Assembly: GCA_014898415.1 (NCBI GenBank)
Contig: RCTD01000005.1
Coordinates: forward strand, 1,550,001-1,614,000
Origin: Stromatinia cepivora
Lineage: Eukaryota; Ascomycota; Leotiomycetes; Helotiales; Sclerotiniaceae
Length of the DNA stretch: 64,000 nucleotides
Direction: 5' to 3'
Part shown: one piece after another, positions 1-13,325 of the stretch
How positions within the stretch are numbered: the first letter of the stretch is position 1
Layout of the letters: each line of letters starts with the position of its first letter
Translations under genes and position numbers: made by a program
The notes under the pieces: generated by a model
What the model was told of the DNA's origin: nothing
Seen by the model: the letters and a program-made list of their open reading frames with translations, nothing else
Databases searched by the model: none

Positions 1-374
1 GAAGGTTTTTGATAATATTCCGAAGGGTTTTCGAAGACTCATTTCGAGATCAAATTCGTATATATTTTGAAGATAAATTTCGAAGGTTTTTCAATAAGGT
101 TCGAAAGCTTTTATAAATCAAAAAAAAATGAGATTATTCCCAAATTAATCGATGAATTGCTTTCAAAAATAAATAAAAAAAATTATAAGAATCACAATAA
201 AGAATTGATTAATATTCGAATAACAATAGATTTGGATTTAGAATCAAAACTCTTTATTACTTTTTCTAATTGTATTGAAGAATTCCTTTTCTATATAAAT
301 GAAAACTCTTCAAACTAGCGTACAATTCGGCCCGCTTTCGGCTAGCCCTCGTTTTGTAGTTGAGATTCGTAACA
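1..374 (-). mobile_element. 5' end of a second copy of element A (LTR plus internal start), continuing left of the window
   Basis: Bases 184-374 are a 191-bp LTR in reverse orientation: read on the minus strand it starts TGTTACGAA and matches the LTRs at 13,326-13,516 and 22,548-22,738 over its whole length. Bases 1-183 are the reverse complement of the internal sequence following the 13,326 LTR (13,517-13,745). This is therefore the 5' part of another copy of element A, pointing out of the window. Its outer 55 bp (about 319-374) keep a high GC content while the inner part is AT-rich. An 83-codon frame at 67-318 crosses the LTR/internal junction and is not a gene. The matching TSD cannot be seen; the 5 bp next to the LTR are TTTCG (375-379). 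Confidence 0.85.
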
Positions 375-3310
375 TTTCGATTTAATACTTTGAATCTTAA
401 TCAAAATTGATACTTTTGGATTTGTATTAGAATATATACTTTTTCAATTATTCTTCAATAATATAAACAATTTTATTATTTTTTGATAATATCCTATTAT
501 TTTTTATTTATAGAAATTCAATTTAATAAAATAAAGATATTTTATTTATAATCAAAAACTTTTAATTATTTATATAGTTTTTATTCAATAATAATATTTT
601 ATTATAAATAATCGATATATTGTTGTAATTAAAATAGATTATAATAATCTTCAATATTTTATAAAGAAAAAAGAATTCAATAATAAACAAATATAATAGA
701 TCGAAATCCTGATTATCTATGATTTCATAATCATTTATAGATCGGATAAATTAAATTCTATTAATGATTCGTCAAGATAACTAAATTATATTTAAATTTT
801 AAATAGTATTAACAAAATATTATTTATATTACAGAATAAATTAAAAAGTATTATGATAATAGCTACAATTTTCTTTCTTTCAAAAATGAAAATAGAACCT
901 TTATAAAATATTATAAACCTTTTCTAATAAAAAGAATATAATTTATTTTTATATAATTTTAAAGGATTGTTGATAGAAATTGATTATAAATAATCGATAT
1001 TATATTGGATAATTAATATATTAATTAATAATGAAATAATATTGGAATTAATATTGAAATTGATGAAAAACATTTTATTATAATTTCAAGAGAATAATGA
1101 TTTTATAAAAAACAAAGAATATCTGAAATATCGATATAATTCAATTAGAGATACTACATTTTAGAAAATCGACATTGATCATTTGTTCATTTATAATAAA
1201 TATACTTTTGTATTGCTAAATATAATTATAAAAGCCGAAATCTTGAGGATCTATTATAATAATTTTATAGGGGGTTATTAAAATATCAAAAAAACTTAAG
1301 AAATTCTGACAACAAATATTTCTGATTTAGTATAATGAAAAAGAAATAAAAAGATATATATAAATATATATTATCCATTAATAAATAATTATAAATTATT
1401 ATCGGTTTTATAATAAATTATAAACCTTATTATTCCCTTTTGATTTTTGGAAAGAAATAATAATAGATTTTATTATAAATCTATCTTTTTCAAAAACAAA
1501 TAAATATATATATAATATTATTTTTATTGTTATCAATAAATATACAAAATTCGTTCGATATATTTCAATTAATAAAATAATAATTTTATTCGAATTAGTA
1601 AAGGTTTTGTTTCAATATATTTTTAAAGATTTCGATATATCGAAAAAAAATTTCGGATTAAGGATTATAATTCACAAACAAATTTTAAAGAAACTTGTTT
1701 TTCTATTTAAGAATATATTATAAATTATTAATAATATTCTATTTATAAATTAATAATCAAATAAAATAACAAAATCAAAATCTAATTCTGTCAGAGTCAT
1801 AAATGACAAAGAATCAATTATTCCTAAAATAGTTATAAAACTTTTCATTATCTTTTTCTAACTAAAAGAACCTCTTTCTTTTAAATCTAATAAAAAGTGA
1901 TATCGGAATAATAACAAACTGTCGATCATATATTAAAGTTTAGTAAATACAGAGATTTTATAAAGTTTTCTAATCAATCAATAACAGATCATTGATTGTA
2001 TACTTGCCTCTAACAATAAAGCCACTTCCTTATAGAGATTCCTAACTTTACTAACAACATCCTTCTAACAACCGTAACAAATTCATTATATTATTTGTTA
2101 TATCAATTAAAAATAAAACAATTAAATATCATTATTATTCTTAATAGAATTCATCTATAATATAATATAATACAATTAATAAAGTATTCATTAAAATAAT
2201 ATATAAATATTTATCTATATTTAGCTATATCAATAAGGATATTAATATTAAAGAAAAAATATTTATTATATAAAAATATATTAAATTATTAAATCAGAAA
2301 AAGGTAAAACTGGTAGAAATTTAGAATCATTCAATAAAGAAAAGATCGAAGAATAACAAAAAAGATTTATTTTAATAATTCTATATTGATAATAAGATTA
2401 TATTCAGTATTAAGAATATCAAACAATTATAATCCAAAAAGAAATTCTTTGATTGTTTTATAGATCCTTTTATTATCATCAATATTATAAATAATAGATA
2501 AATATATGAATTAGTACTTTCATTATTATATAAGATATATAATATCTTTTATATTTTATTATTCGAATTATAATTTGAATATAAAGATATTATTAATCTT
2601 TTATTTCCTAAAGAAATTAAAGAATATATAGAATATAAAATCGAAAAAATATTAGTTTATAGAAAGAAAGAATAAAGAATATAATATTTAGTATAATAGA
2701 AAAATTATTAATCAATGGAAAATATATAAAAAAAATTATAAAACTTAATATATATCAAAAAGCATTTAAAGAATTACAAAAAAAGAAAATATATTATTAT
2801 TATAATAATAACGAAGAACAAAAAAATAATATTATTAAAGTATATTACAAAAACAAAGGAAATTCGTATTCGTATTAGAAAATTAAGATATTTATATTTA
2901 AAAAATCCTTATTCAATCTATTTATCCTAATATACCATTAAAAATATATCATTTTCATTTCATTATCAAGTATTCACGCTTTTTTCGCTTTTATATCTTT
3001 TCCTTCAACAATCCATTTTCATTTATATTATCCGAATCCTTATCAATATCTAGTTTCGCTAATTAATAAAATATTTATCGAATACATTTCTTGATAACAG
3101 AATCTCAATAAACAATTTATAAAATTATCATAAAAATAAACATAAAAAAAGATTTATCTATACTTTATAATTAAGATTCAAAAAATTCATCCATATTTAA
3201 TTATCAATCAATTAAATTCAATTCATTATATTCGTTATATTAATTCAAAAGCTTTTTCTTTAATTGATTATATTCATCTAAAACAATATTTATATCATTA
3301 CCATTAAAAT
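375..3310 (+). mobile_element. Gypsy/chromovirus remnant C, left part (integrase and chromodomain traces)
   Basis: This stretch is extremely AT-rich and has no intact gene. Conceptual translation on the plus strand with stops ignored shows an integrase H2C2/leader-like segment around 1190-1330, an integrase core-like segment around 1500-1720 (the pattern VINKYTKFVRYIS corresponds to the usual VVDRFTKxxHFIP), and a chromodomain-like segment around 2610-2790 (pattern IEKILVYRKK followed by YLV). Order and spacing fit the 3' half of a Ty3/gypsy chromovirus polyprotein. It is interrupted by a minus-strand solo LTR (1789-2079) and by element B at 3310/12,476, after which it continues to about 13,325. 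The 5' half is cut by the element A copy ending at 374. Stop codons are dense, so it is dead. Family placement is by motif pattern only. Confidence 0.6.
1789..2079 (-). repeat. Solo LTR of the element B family
   Basis: This is a 291-bp sequence which on the minus strand begins TGTTACGG and ends GACTCTGACA. It is the reverse-complement homologue of the LTRs at 3311-3601 and 12,185-12,475 (also exactly 291 bp). It is flanked by a perfect 5-bp duplication AATTC (1784-1788 and 2080-2084), as expected after LTR-LTR recombination deleted the internal part. Both of its ends are better preserved than those of the B copies. Confidence 0.85.
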
Positions 3311-3601
3311 TGTTATAGTTGTTAGAAGGATATTATTAGTAAAACTAGGAAATTGTATAAGGAAGTGGCTTTATTGTTAGAAGCAAATATATAATCAACA
3401 ATATATTGTTATTCGATTAAAAATTTTTATAAAATCTCTATATTTATTAAACTTTAATATACAATCTATAATTTGTTATCATTTTGATATTGTTTTTTAT
3501 TAGATTTAAAAGAAAAAGGTTTTTTTAAATAGAAAAGGATAATAAAAAGTTTGATAATTGTTTTAGGATTAATTGATTCTTTATTATTTATAATTTTGAT
3601 A
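3311..3601 (+). repeat. 5' LTR of element B
   Basis: A 291-bp direct repeat partner of 12,185-12,475. The start keeps G residues that are A in the 3' LTR. The end (TTTTGATA) is mutated relative to the better preserved 3' LTR end (TTCTGATA). Confidence 0.85.
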
Positions 3602-4814
3602 ATTCTTTTCATTTTATTTTTAAAAACAATTCGTTAATTAATTACTATTGATATTTCTTCGAATAATTATAATGAGAATAAAAAGTATTCCAGATCTATC
3701 GATCAATTCAAATACCTTTCAAATTCGAGGAGAAAATATATCGAGGATTTAGAACAATAATAAAGATAAAGTATTGATATCAAATTATTAATCTATTATA
3801 TAATTTGAAATAGAATTAATATAAAAGTTCGAAAATATATAAGAAGAATTCGAAATCTTCAAATCGGAAAATCAATAATAGATTGAAAAGATCTTTATTT
3901 ATTTTATACAAAAAAAGCAATTAGTTTATCAATAATAATTATCAATAATAACTATCAATAATAAAGAAATAATACTTAATTTTATTCCAATTCTTCAAAG
4001 AAGATTTTTGAAATTTCAAAAACTTTTATTTTATAAAGATTCTATTATTATGAAAGCAAAGAATTTTTTCTTTTAAATTGAATTTATATTTCGGAATAAT
4101 AATGGATATTATTTTTTGATAGATTAAAAGAAAATAGATTATATTATTTAATACTTTTAAAAATAATTTTTTGTAATTTAGTATTGATGTAAAAGTGAAA
4201 TAATGGATTTTAATATATTATAAAAAGAGTTCAAGGAATATATATATAATATAATATTAGATAAAGGTAATTATTAGTATTTGATTATATAATAAATAAT
4301 CTATATCAAATAATGATTTATATAAAGTATAAATAGCTTTGTGATATATTTTAATAATTTAGAAAAAAAGATCGAATTGAAGGTGAAGAGTATTCGAAAA
4401 GAATATCTTTTAATAAATCTACTTTTTTATATTGTAAAAAAAATTTCAAAATTATTTTAATAATCAAAAAGCAGAAACGAATTAATTAAATAAGTATACC
4501 ATTTGGAGAATATAAAAAAAATATATTATACAATAAATCTTTTTGATAAATTTTATAATTGAAAATAGGATAGTCCTTTTATACAATCAAATTATTCTTT
4601 CAATCTTCTTCAAAATAAACAATTTCAAAAGCAAAATAATTTATTATTGATTATTAATATACAATCACAATTTCAATATTCTAAATCTTTTTCTACAGAA
4701 AAGAAAAATAAAGGAATTTCGAAGGAAGATTATCGAGAATAGGAATTGTGATATTATTAATACAAATGATTCTATTATTTTTCGATAATATTCTATTACC
4801 TTTTATTTATAGAA

Positions 4815-4966
4815 ATTTAATCGATTCGAGCTCTAATCGGAATATAGCATTCCCTGAATAGATTAAGTGAGCTTTCGACCTGTGTATATATAGTCATATA
4901 GTTCTACTTTCGATCTGTAGCTTTTAATTCTAAGAGATACTCAAGTTATTCGGCCGTTGTGTCACA
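4815..4966 (-). repeat. Low-AT island, candidate solo LTR of another family
   Basis: About 150 bp with normal base composition inside very AT-rich DNA. On the minus strand it begins TGTGACACAACGG, a common form of fungal LTR start, and contains a TATATATA run about halfway. The far end near 4815-4820 and a TSD could not be fixed. No second copy was found in the window. Confidence 0.35.
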
Positions 4967-5562
4967 CAAATATTTATATTTTCTCTATTCTTTTACCTTC
5001 TTCTTCAATAATACATTCTTATTTATATTACCCAAATCCTTATTAATATCCAATTCTATTGATTAATAAAATATTCATTGAATATATTTTTCGATAATAA
5101 AATCCTAATAAAAAATTCATAAAACTATTACAGGAATAAATATAGAAAGAGATTTATTTATATTTCGTAATCGAAATCCAAAAGATCTATTAATGTTTAA
5201 TTATCGATCAATTAAATTCAATTTATTATATTCGTTATATCGATTTAAAAGCTTTTTCGTTAGTTAATTATATTCATTTAAAATAATACTTATATTATTA
5301 TCATTAAAATCCTTCAAAAAATCGAAACCCTCAATTTGAATTATTGATTTCTTTATTACAGATATCGTTGATTTTATTAGAATTACCAATCTTTTTCGAT
5401 GATCGATCAATAATATTACATTTGTTTCAAAAACTGAATTTAATTTACTAGAACTTATTGGAAATAGAAATAATATATTAATTATCAGAATCTTTTCCTT
5501 TTTAAATCTTTTAGAATTCGATGATTTAATATCAAATTATTATAAATCTTTATTATCGTTAT

Positions 5563-5728
5563 TGTTGGAAATGAGGCCATCATAGGATTAGAATTGAGGT
5601 CACGTGATCACAATGGTGCACAGACCATATTTAGGGATAACCTCAATTCTACTTCTATTAGAATTATAGATTCTTAATTCAATCTATATAATCAATAATA
5701 CTATTATTTTCTGTATCAAAAGTTAATA
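5563..5728 (+). repeat. 5' LTR of the copia element
   Basis: A 166-bp partner of 10,875-11,040. It starts TGTTGGAAATGAGG and its outer half keeps CpG and TpG/CpA sites such as CACGTG, while its inner half is TpA-rich. Confidence 0.9.
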
Positions 5729-8700
5729 GATTATAAAATCTGGTTGTATAATAGTGATTAAAAAACAAAACAAATCGAGAAAGGATTAGTATAATTAGTA
5801 AGAATGGAATAAAATGAAAATCAGAGTTTTTATATAATATTATCGAAGTAGAGTTGAAATACAATAATATAGTTTATAATTTACAATATTATAGATTAAA
5901 GTGGAGAATAGTCTGTATAATACCGATATAGAATTATAACAAAGGCAAAAAGTAAATTCGTATAATTATAAGAAAATATATTATAATACGATTTTATGAA
6001 TTTTCTTATTATTTTATTTTTATATTTCTTTATTATTCCGAATCTATTTGCTGTATATTTTTTAAGATTGTTTTAAAAATCTGAAGATTATTTTCGATAT
6101 TCATTAAACAATAAGAAACCTTTATAATATCGGAATCAAATAACCCTTTAAAATTTGATCAAAATAATTATAAGTGATGGTTTAGATAAACGAAGATATA
6201 ATTGAGAGGAAAAGGATGGTTTTATATAATTGATCAAATATTAAACGAATATATATAGATTACAGGATTCAATATAGTATTTGTTTATGAGATCAATAGT
6301 TATATATATTATAATATTGAATTGAAATCAGAATATTTAAAGAACGAAGTGAATATATTATTGTATATTTATATAATATTCAATAATAACAACGAAATCT
6401 TTATCAATGAATATTCAATAATATATATATTTTGAAAATACTTTAAATCAAAATATATTAGAGTTAATATAGTTATAATTAATATATATATAATGATAAT
6501 CCAAAACTTCAAATTCCAATTCAATATTTATTCTGATATAATTATTATCGAAGTTTAGGATAAATTGAAAAAGTATAAAAGGAAATTAGAAGTTATAAAC
6601 GAAAATTATTGATTAGTATATCAAAATATTGTTTTGTTTTTGATTTTAATATATAATTTTCTAATCGATTATCAAAAAGTAATGAATATATTGGATATCT
6701 AAATTAGTTTTAATATCGATGATAAAATCAAGTATTTATAGATTAAGGAATTTCGTTTTAAGGATGGATCAAAGTTAGTACAAATTATAAAAAGATCTAG
6801 ATATACTTTTTAATACTAAGAATCAGATTTCGAGACTTCAAATAATATTTGTGATCTGTATCAAAAAAAAGGTTATTATATATAAGATTATTTGTATTTA
6901 GTATAAATCAATAAATTTTTTTGTAATTATTTTTATTACTAAAAAAGAAGGGGATTATTGAATTTGAAGAAGGTTTATTTCAATAAAAAAGATTAAGTAT
7001 ATTTTGCTAATAATATTTTTAAATCAGATTTTGATATTAAGAATATAATAAAGGAAGATTGCAATTTGATAAAGGAAATTATTAATAAGGTTTTTTTTAA
7101 TAAATAATATATTGATATAAATGCTTTTTTATATATATCTGATCAATCTTTATTATTTAAATTAATAGAATTTATTATCAAATAAAGAATAAAGATTGAT
7201 AAAGGAGTGATATATTATTGTTATTGGAGTTTAATGGATATAATATATAAAGATAATTCTAAGATATTATTTTCAAATATATTATATATATTAAGATTAG
7301 AAATAAACTTATTATTAAAAAAAAGAATCTATGAAATAAAGTTGTAAAGGGAATTCAACTTTTATTATATATATTTCAAAAAGGATAATAAGAAAATTAT
7401 TTATATTAGAATACAAGATGGAATATATATAGTTTTATATATAATCAAAGGATATAAGGATATAATTCTTTATTCTAATATATATCAAAATAATTAGAAA
7501 AAAGGCTTTTCTTTAAAGATAATCGATAATATCAAAGGTATCGATAACGAATTAATATTCAAAAAGAAAAAGAGATATCTATTATAATATCGAAGATTTA
7601 ATCATTTAGGTCCAGATAAAATCAAAAATCTATATAAAATATTCAATATAATTAAATTAATAAAGATCCCAATTGAATTAGATATTTATAAAGTGTATAT
7701 ATTCATCAAAATAACCAATTGTATTTCGAAGCAATTGAATTTATATAAATCAAAGAAACTTGAACTTATATATTTCGATATTATAGGATTATTTCCAAAA
7801 TCGATTTAAGGGAATTATTATTTTATATTGATCATTAATAATTATACAAAAATAAATTGAATTATATTATTTAAACAAAAAGACGATATAATTTAAATAT
7901 TGAAAACTTGGAAAAAAGAAATGGAATTAATTATTGAAGAAAAGATCATTATAATTAGAATTAATAATATATTGAAACTCTTATAAATTATTCATAAATA
8001 ATTATTAGATATATAATCCAAAATTATAATAATTGTTTCTTTATATCAAAATAGATTTATAGAATAGAATATAAGGATTGTAGAAATAGATATAAAAGCA
8101 ATACTAAAAGAAACTGAATTATTATTAGAATTTTGGAATAAAATTGTAAAATATAATATTTATATTAGAAATTATATTAATATTAATCTTGATATAAATG
8201 AAATAGATTGATTTCTTATAAAAGCTTTTATAGATATAATATCAGATATAAAGATATATAAAATCTAGGGGAGCAAATGTTATATTTATATCAATCTTAA
8301 GATTATTCCGAAAAAGTAGAAATATAACAAATTGCGGGATATTTCGAAAATCGGTATATTCTTAGAATATTTAAAAGTTATAAATAAATATATCAAAATG
8401 TATTCTTCAAAATTAGATTATATATTTTAATCAAATAAAGTAATTATAGATAAATCTTATCGAAAAGGAGATTTGGATCTTAAATTAAGAAATTGTAAAT
8501 CAGATCTATAAAGAACAAAAAATATAGAATCAGATCAAAGATCTTATAGTAAACCAGCAATAAACAAAGTATTTTCTTTATTTTCAATATTAAATATAAT
8601 ATTTGTATTATTTTTATTCCAAATATTCTTTTTAGTAAATATTATATTGAATTTAGTGATTATATTAAATATCTTAATTATCAAATTGAAATCAGATAAA

Positions 8701-9387
8701 TTAAATATATTAATATTAATATATAATGAAAATAAAAATAGCAATATTCAAAAGATAAATCAAGAATCTTTTTTCAAGAATATTTCAGATATCGAATCTA
8801 TTATTTTAAAGGGTCCAATCCAAAAATCAATTTCTATAAATCCTGAATTTATATTGAAAATAAAATTTAAAATTATTTTAAATTTTATTGATAAGTTTAT
8901 TTTAATAGAATCAAAAAATGAAGTAAACCTATAATTATTTGAAATCGAATAAAAGAATGAAATAAACTTTGAAGATGAATTTTTAAGATATTTAATATAA
9001 AAACAGAAAAAAGATATAGAATAAGATTTTAAAGAAGAATAGGAAAGTAAGATTATAAAGGCATTAATTGTAATATCTATATAAACCAAAACTTAAAAAA
9101 GTGTAGAATATATTATAATTATAATCCTAATCATTTATAAAATAGATCTTTATATTAAAGACAAAATTGTTTCAGATTTTATGATTTTATTGATAAATAC
9201 AAACAATATAAAAAATGTAATATATCCGATCAAAGAAGTTTTGGGAATCAAAATATTAAGAATTTATAAAAAAATAATATCGGATCGAAAATATTTTGAA
9301 AAATAAAAGGAAATTATTTAAGAGAAAATCATATTTTTGGTTCAAAATGATATTTAAGAAAAATATATATTTCTTAAAGGAAATAAT

Positions 9388-9651
9388 TTGATTTTGATGA
9401 AATGGGTATTTATAATTAAGATTAAAAATAATAAAATAGAACGATTTAAGGCAAAATTAATAATTCAAGGGTTCAATCAGATATTAGGAAAAGATTACAA
9501 TGAAATATTTGTATTAATAATAAGGTTAGATATATTTAAATTATTCTTAATTATCGTTACAAAAGAAAATTTGGAATATTTATATTTCGATATTAAAAAC
9601 ATCTTTATCGAATTGTATTTAAAGGAAAAGATTTATTTTGAATTATTTTAA
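9388..9651 (+). pseudogene. Copia reverse transcriptase fragment
   Basis: This is the longest surviving stretch of the copia polyprotein, 87 codons. It contains the pattern KWVFIIK...ERFKAKLIIQGFNQ, then an RLD block and a DIKNIFIELYLKE block, matching the N-terminal part of copia-type RT (RVT_2). A further RT segment continues at 9898-10,140. It is a remnant inside the element at 5563-11,040. Confidence 0.85.
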
Positions 9652-10874
9652 AATATTAAAATCAAAAAAGAATATATATTACAAACTCTACAAAGTCTAT
9701 ATAATTTGAAACAAACTAGAAGGGATTGGAGTTTACTATTGAAGAAAGAGTTTTTAGATATAGATTTTGTATAAAGTTTGGTAGATTTATATTTGTATAT
9801 ATTCAAAGATTGTAATATAATATTATTGGTATATATCGACAATATTATTATTGTATTGTATATATTATTGCAAATCATTTGATTCGATGAAAAGCTATTG
9901 GTCTATTTTAATATCAAGAATCTAGAGGAGATTAGTAAGATCTTAAATATTAGAATTATTTGTGATAAAAAAGTATATGTATTAACTATAAATCAAGAAG
10001 AATATTTCGATATTATATTAACCAAATATAATATTATATATAAACAATATCAAATCAAGAAACTATTAATAATGGATTATACCTATCTTCGACTAATAAT
10101 CGATAATAATGAATTGATAAATATGAATAAATATCAATAACAAATAAGAAATATGATTTATCCAATAATATATATTCGATTAGATATAGTATTTTCAATT
10201 GAAAGATTTTCACAATTTATAGCAAAACTAATAAAACATTATATTATAGCTTTGAAGAATTTGATACGATATTTACAATCAACAATTAAATAAAAGTTAT
10301 GGTTCGGATTAAAAAGAATACAATCTGATATTTGTAAAGAATATAATATATTTGATAATATAATAAAGATATATACAAATACAAATTGAGTTAATGATAA
10401 ATATAATCAAAAAAGTATTTCAGGAGGGATTATAATATTCTATAAAGGTTTTATATTATAGATTAATAAGAAATAAATGTTTATAATTACTTTTAATGTA
10501 AAATCAGAATATATTGTAATAGTAATATTTATTAAACAAAAGAAATAAATTATATAAATATTTAAAAATCTATTTAGATCAAATTATATTGGAAAAAACG
10601 GAGATATGGTTCAAATACTTGATGATAATTAAGACGCTTTAATTTTAATTAAGAATCTATATTTGTATAAACGATTCAAATATATAAATATTAATTATTA
10701 CTTTATTAGGGATTTAATAAAAAAGGAGAAAATCGTTATTAGTTATATCAATATATATAATATAATTGTCGATAAAATAATAAAACTTTGTATAAGGATT
10801 GTTTTCGAAAAATTCAAGAAAATGTTAGGATTAATAATCTAAAAAAATCGAATAGGATACCTTTAATAAAGGAG

Positions 10875-11040
10875 TATTGGAAATAAAGCCATTATAGGAT
10901 TAGAATTGAGATTATATGATTATAATGATATACAGATCATATTTGGGGATAACCTCAATTCTATTTCTACTAGAATTATAGATCCTTAGTTCAATCTATA
11001 TAGTCAATAATACTACTACTTCCTGCACCAAAAGTTAATA
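10875..11040 (+). repeat. 3' LTR of the copia element
   Basis: A 166-bp partner of 5563-5728. The first half is heavily converted (TATTGG for TGTTGG, TATATGATTATAATG for the CACGTGATCACAATG form), whereas the last half keeps C and G residues lost in the 5' copy. It is followed directly by TSD GTTAT. Confidence 0.9.
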
Positions 11041-12184
11041 GTTATCAAGAAATTCAATTGGTTTTAATACTTTTTTTTTGATAAAAATCGATTTGGAAGT
11101 TTTCCTAATAAATTTCGCTTTAATTATTCGAAATATAACAATCTATAACTTTTTCATTATCGTTTTATTAATACTTCGAATATTTTTGATTTTGTTTTTA
11201 ATTGTTTTTCGATATATTGATTTTATTAACAAAATACAAATGGATTTCGATGATTTGAATAGAATCGAAAAAGTTTCAGGGATTTCTTTCTTATTCTTCT
11301 CACTAATAATATCTTTCAATTCATCTTTATTCACTAATTTATTTATTAATTATTAATATAATTATATGATTATTAATAAGAAAAACAATAAATTATATCC
11401 AATATATCAATAAAATATTATTACAAATCTATACATATTTCTATCAACTTTACCAACTATTTTATTTGTATATTTAATACCAATACAATTTCCTTTATAT
11501 TATAAAATAACTATATCAAACTATATTTCTTTTATTTACAAAAGAAAACCTTTATTCTTTATATAAATTTAATTTACTGATCCTCTAATTTCCCTAATAA
11601 TATAATCTTTTCAAATAAACTCATTTTGACCGTTTATTATTCGCAACGAAATTACAATAAGCGATTTATTACAGAATTAATATTTTCTGATAACACTACA
11701 TAAGGTTTCTTTTTTCAAGCATATTCTATATATATCAAATCGAATCCTTTTAGAAAAAAGTATTTCTTATTTATTATTTCTTTTTCAAACAAAGATTTCA
11801 TATTATTATAATAAATAATATATTTAATACAATAAAAGTATATCGGATATATAAATTATAAAAATATACAAATCAAATATACTACCAATTCGGGAAAAAA
11901 CTAAAATATAATAGAAAGAATAACAAAAAGTTTTAAAATATAATACTACAATTATAATAAAGAAATACAAAAATTTGAAGATACAACTCCAAAAGGTTTA
12001 TATAGTTTTTAAAGAATAAACTATATATATTTTTGTTATTGTTATTATTGTTATTTATCTTTTTGTTTGTTATATGAAAATCATTATATATTACAATTGC
12101 TTTATTAATCGATGATTCTTTGTAATTATAAATATACCAGTAATTCATCAACTTTTCGGGAACGAAGTTTTAAAGGGAAAGCTT

Positions 12185-12475
12185 TGTTACAATTGTTAAA
12201 AGGATATTATTAATAAAGTTAGAAAACTTTACAAGAAAGTAGTTTTATTGTTGAAGACAAATATATAATCAATAATATACTATTGTTCGATTAGAAAATT
12301 CTACAAAATCTTTGCATTTATTAAACTCTAATATATAATCAACAATTTGTTATTATTCTGATATCATTTTTTATTAGATTTAAAAGAAAAAAGTTCTTCT
12401 AAATAGAAAAGAATAATGAAAAGTTTGATAGCTGTTTTAGAATTAATTGATTCTTTACCATTTGTGATTCTGATA
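12185..12475 (+). repeat. 3' LTR of element B
   Basis: A 291-bp partner of 3311-3601. Its start is more G-to-A mutated and its end less mutated than the 5' LTR. It is followed by TSD AAAAT. Confidence 0.85.
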
Positions 12476-13325
12476 AAAATCCTCTAAAAAATCGAAACCT
12501 TTAATTTTAATTATTATCTTCTTTATTATAAACATTATTAATTTTATTGAAACTATTAATACTTTTCAATAATCAATCGATAATATTATACTCACTTTCA
12601 GAACTAAATTTAATTTATGAAAATTTATTGGAAATAAGAATAATATATTAATTATCAAGATCTTTTCCTTTTTAAACTTTTTAAAATTCAATAATTTAGT
12701 ATTAGATTATTATAAATCCTTATCATTATTATCAAAAAATTCAGCCGATTCTGATGCTTTTCTTTTGATAAGAACTGATTTGAGAGTTTTCTCAATAAAT
12801 TTCGCTTTGATTATTCGAGATACAACGATTTAAGATCAATACGATGAACAAGATAAATTAGGCTATTTTGATTAATTAAATCGATCTAATTATTCAATAT
12901 ACAAATACAAATTCGAAATCTACAAATTCACTAATATATACGAAACTATCGAATTCATAAGTATTCAAATAAAGAAACCTAAATTAATCAAATATCAGGA
13001 TTATTCGAAATAAAGAACCTTTATTATATTAATTAAGATAATTGAAATAATGAATTTTTATTCAAATTAAAGAATAAAAATGAAATATTAATATATAAAG
13101 GAATTCGAAAAAGGTATATAGAAAGATTATACCCTCAATATTAAAGATTAAGAATCTATACTTTAATATTATATATAATATCATTATATTATTCAATTTT
13201 TACTATTATAACTTAATATTTATTTATTCTACTATAGTCTCTGAGCCACTACTTCCCAATTATAAGGTTTATCACCTTCAAATACGTGACCTCCAATAAG
13301 AAAAGAAGGAAAAGAGAAGATAGAT
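12476..13325 (+). mobile_element. Remnant C, right part
   Basis: This is the continuation of the host element into which B inserted. Bases 12,476-12,840 align with 5300-5562 plus 11,046-11,150 inside B and show what the copia target looked like before insertion. The rest (to 13,325) is AT-rich without a recognisable frame, becoming less AT-rich from about 13,230 to the edge of element A. Confidence 0.5.

Larger units (their letters stand above)
5563..11040 (+). mobile_element. Ty1/copia retrotransposon, full length, RIP-inactivated
   Basis: Two 166-bp LTRs (5563-5728 and 10,875-11,040) are flanked by a perfect TSD GTTAT (5558-5562 and 11,041-11,045). With stops ignored, the plus strand shows a GAG-pre-integrase-like segment (about 7560-7750), an integrase region (about 7750-8280), a copia-type reverse transcriptase (about 9250-10,140) and an RNase H region (about 10,230-10,850) ending in the usual pattern before the 3' LTR. 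Integrase before RT is diagnostic of copia. The element is inserted in element B. The frames are full of TAA/TAG codons produced by C-to-T and G-to-A changes, so it encodes nothing functional. Confidence 0.9.
3311..12475 (+). mobile_element. LTR retrotransposon B, full length, interrupted by a copia element
   Basis: Two 291-bp LTRs (3311-3601 and 12,185-12,475) are bracketed by a perfect TSD AAAAT (3306-3310 and 12,476-12,480). With the nested copia element and one TSD copy removed, the element is about 3.7 kb. I found no convincing reverse transcriptase or integrase in its own interior (3602-5557 and 11,046-12,184), so it may be non-autonomous. Part of the interior (about 4970-5562 joined to 11,046-11,150) is homologous to the sequence flanking the element (about 2930-3310 joined to 12,476-12,840), so B landed in a related element. 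The first 45 or so internal bases resemble those of element A. A 92-codon open frame at 11,078-11,356 has no recognisable similarity. Confidence 0.8.

Noticed and set aside
8544..9089. Overlapping open frames on both strands in the AT-rich block
   Set aside because: They lie inside the copia element between integrase and RT, and AT-rich DNA produces hydrophobic I/L/N/F/K/Y chains by composition.
11078..11356. 92-codon hydrophobic frame resembling a membrane protein
   Set aside because: It is in RIP-mutated element B and its hydrophobicity follows from AT-rich codons; no start context or homologue.
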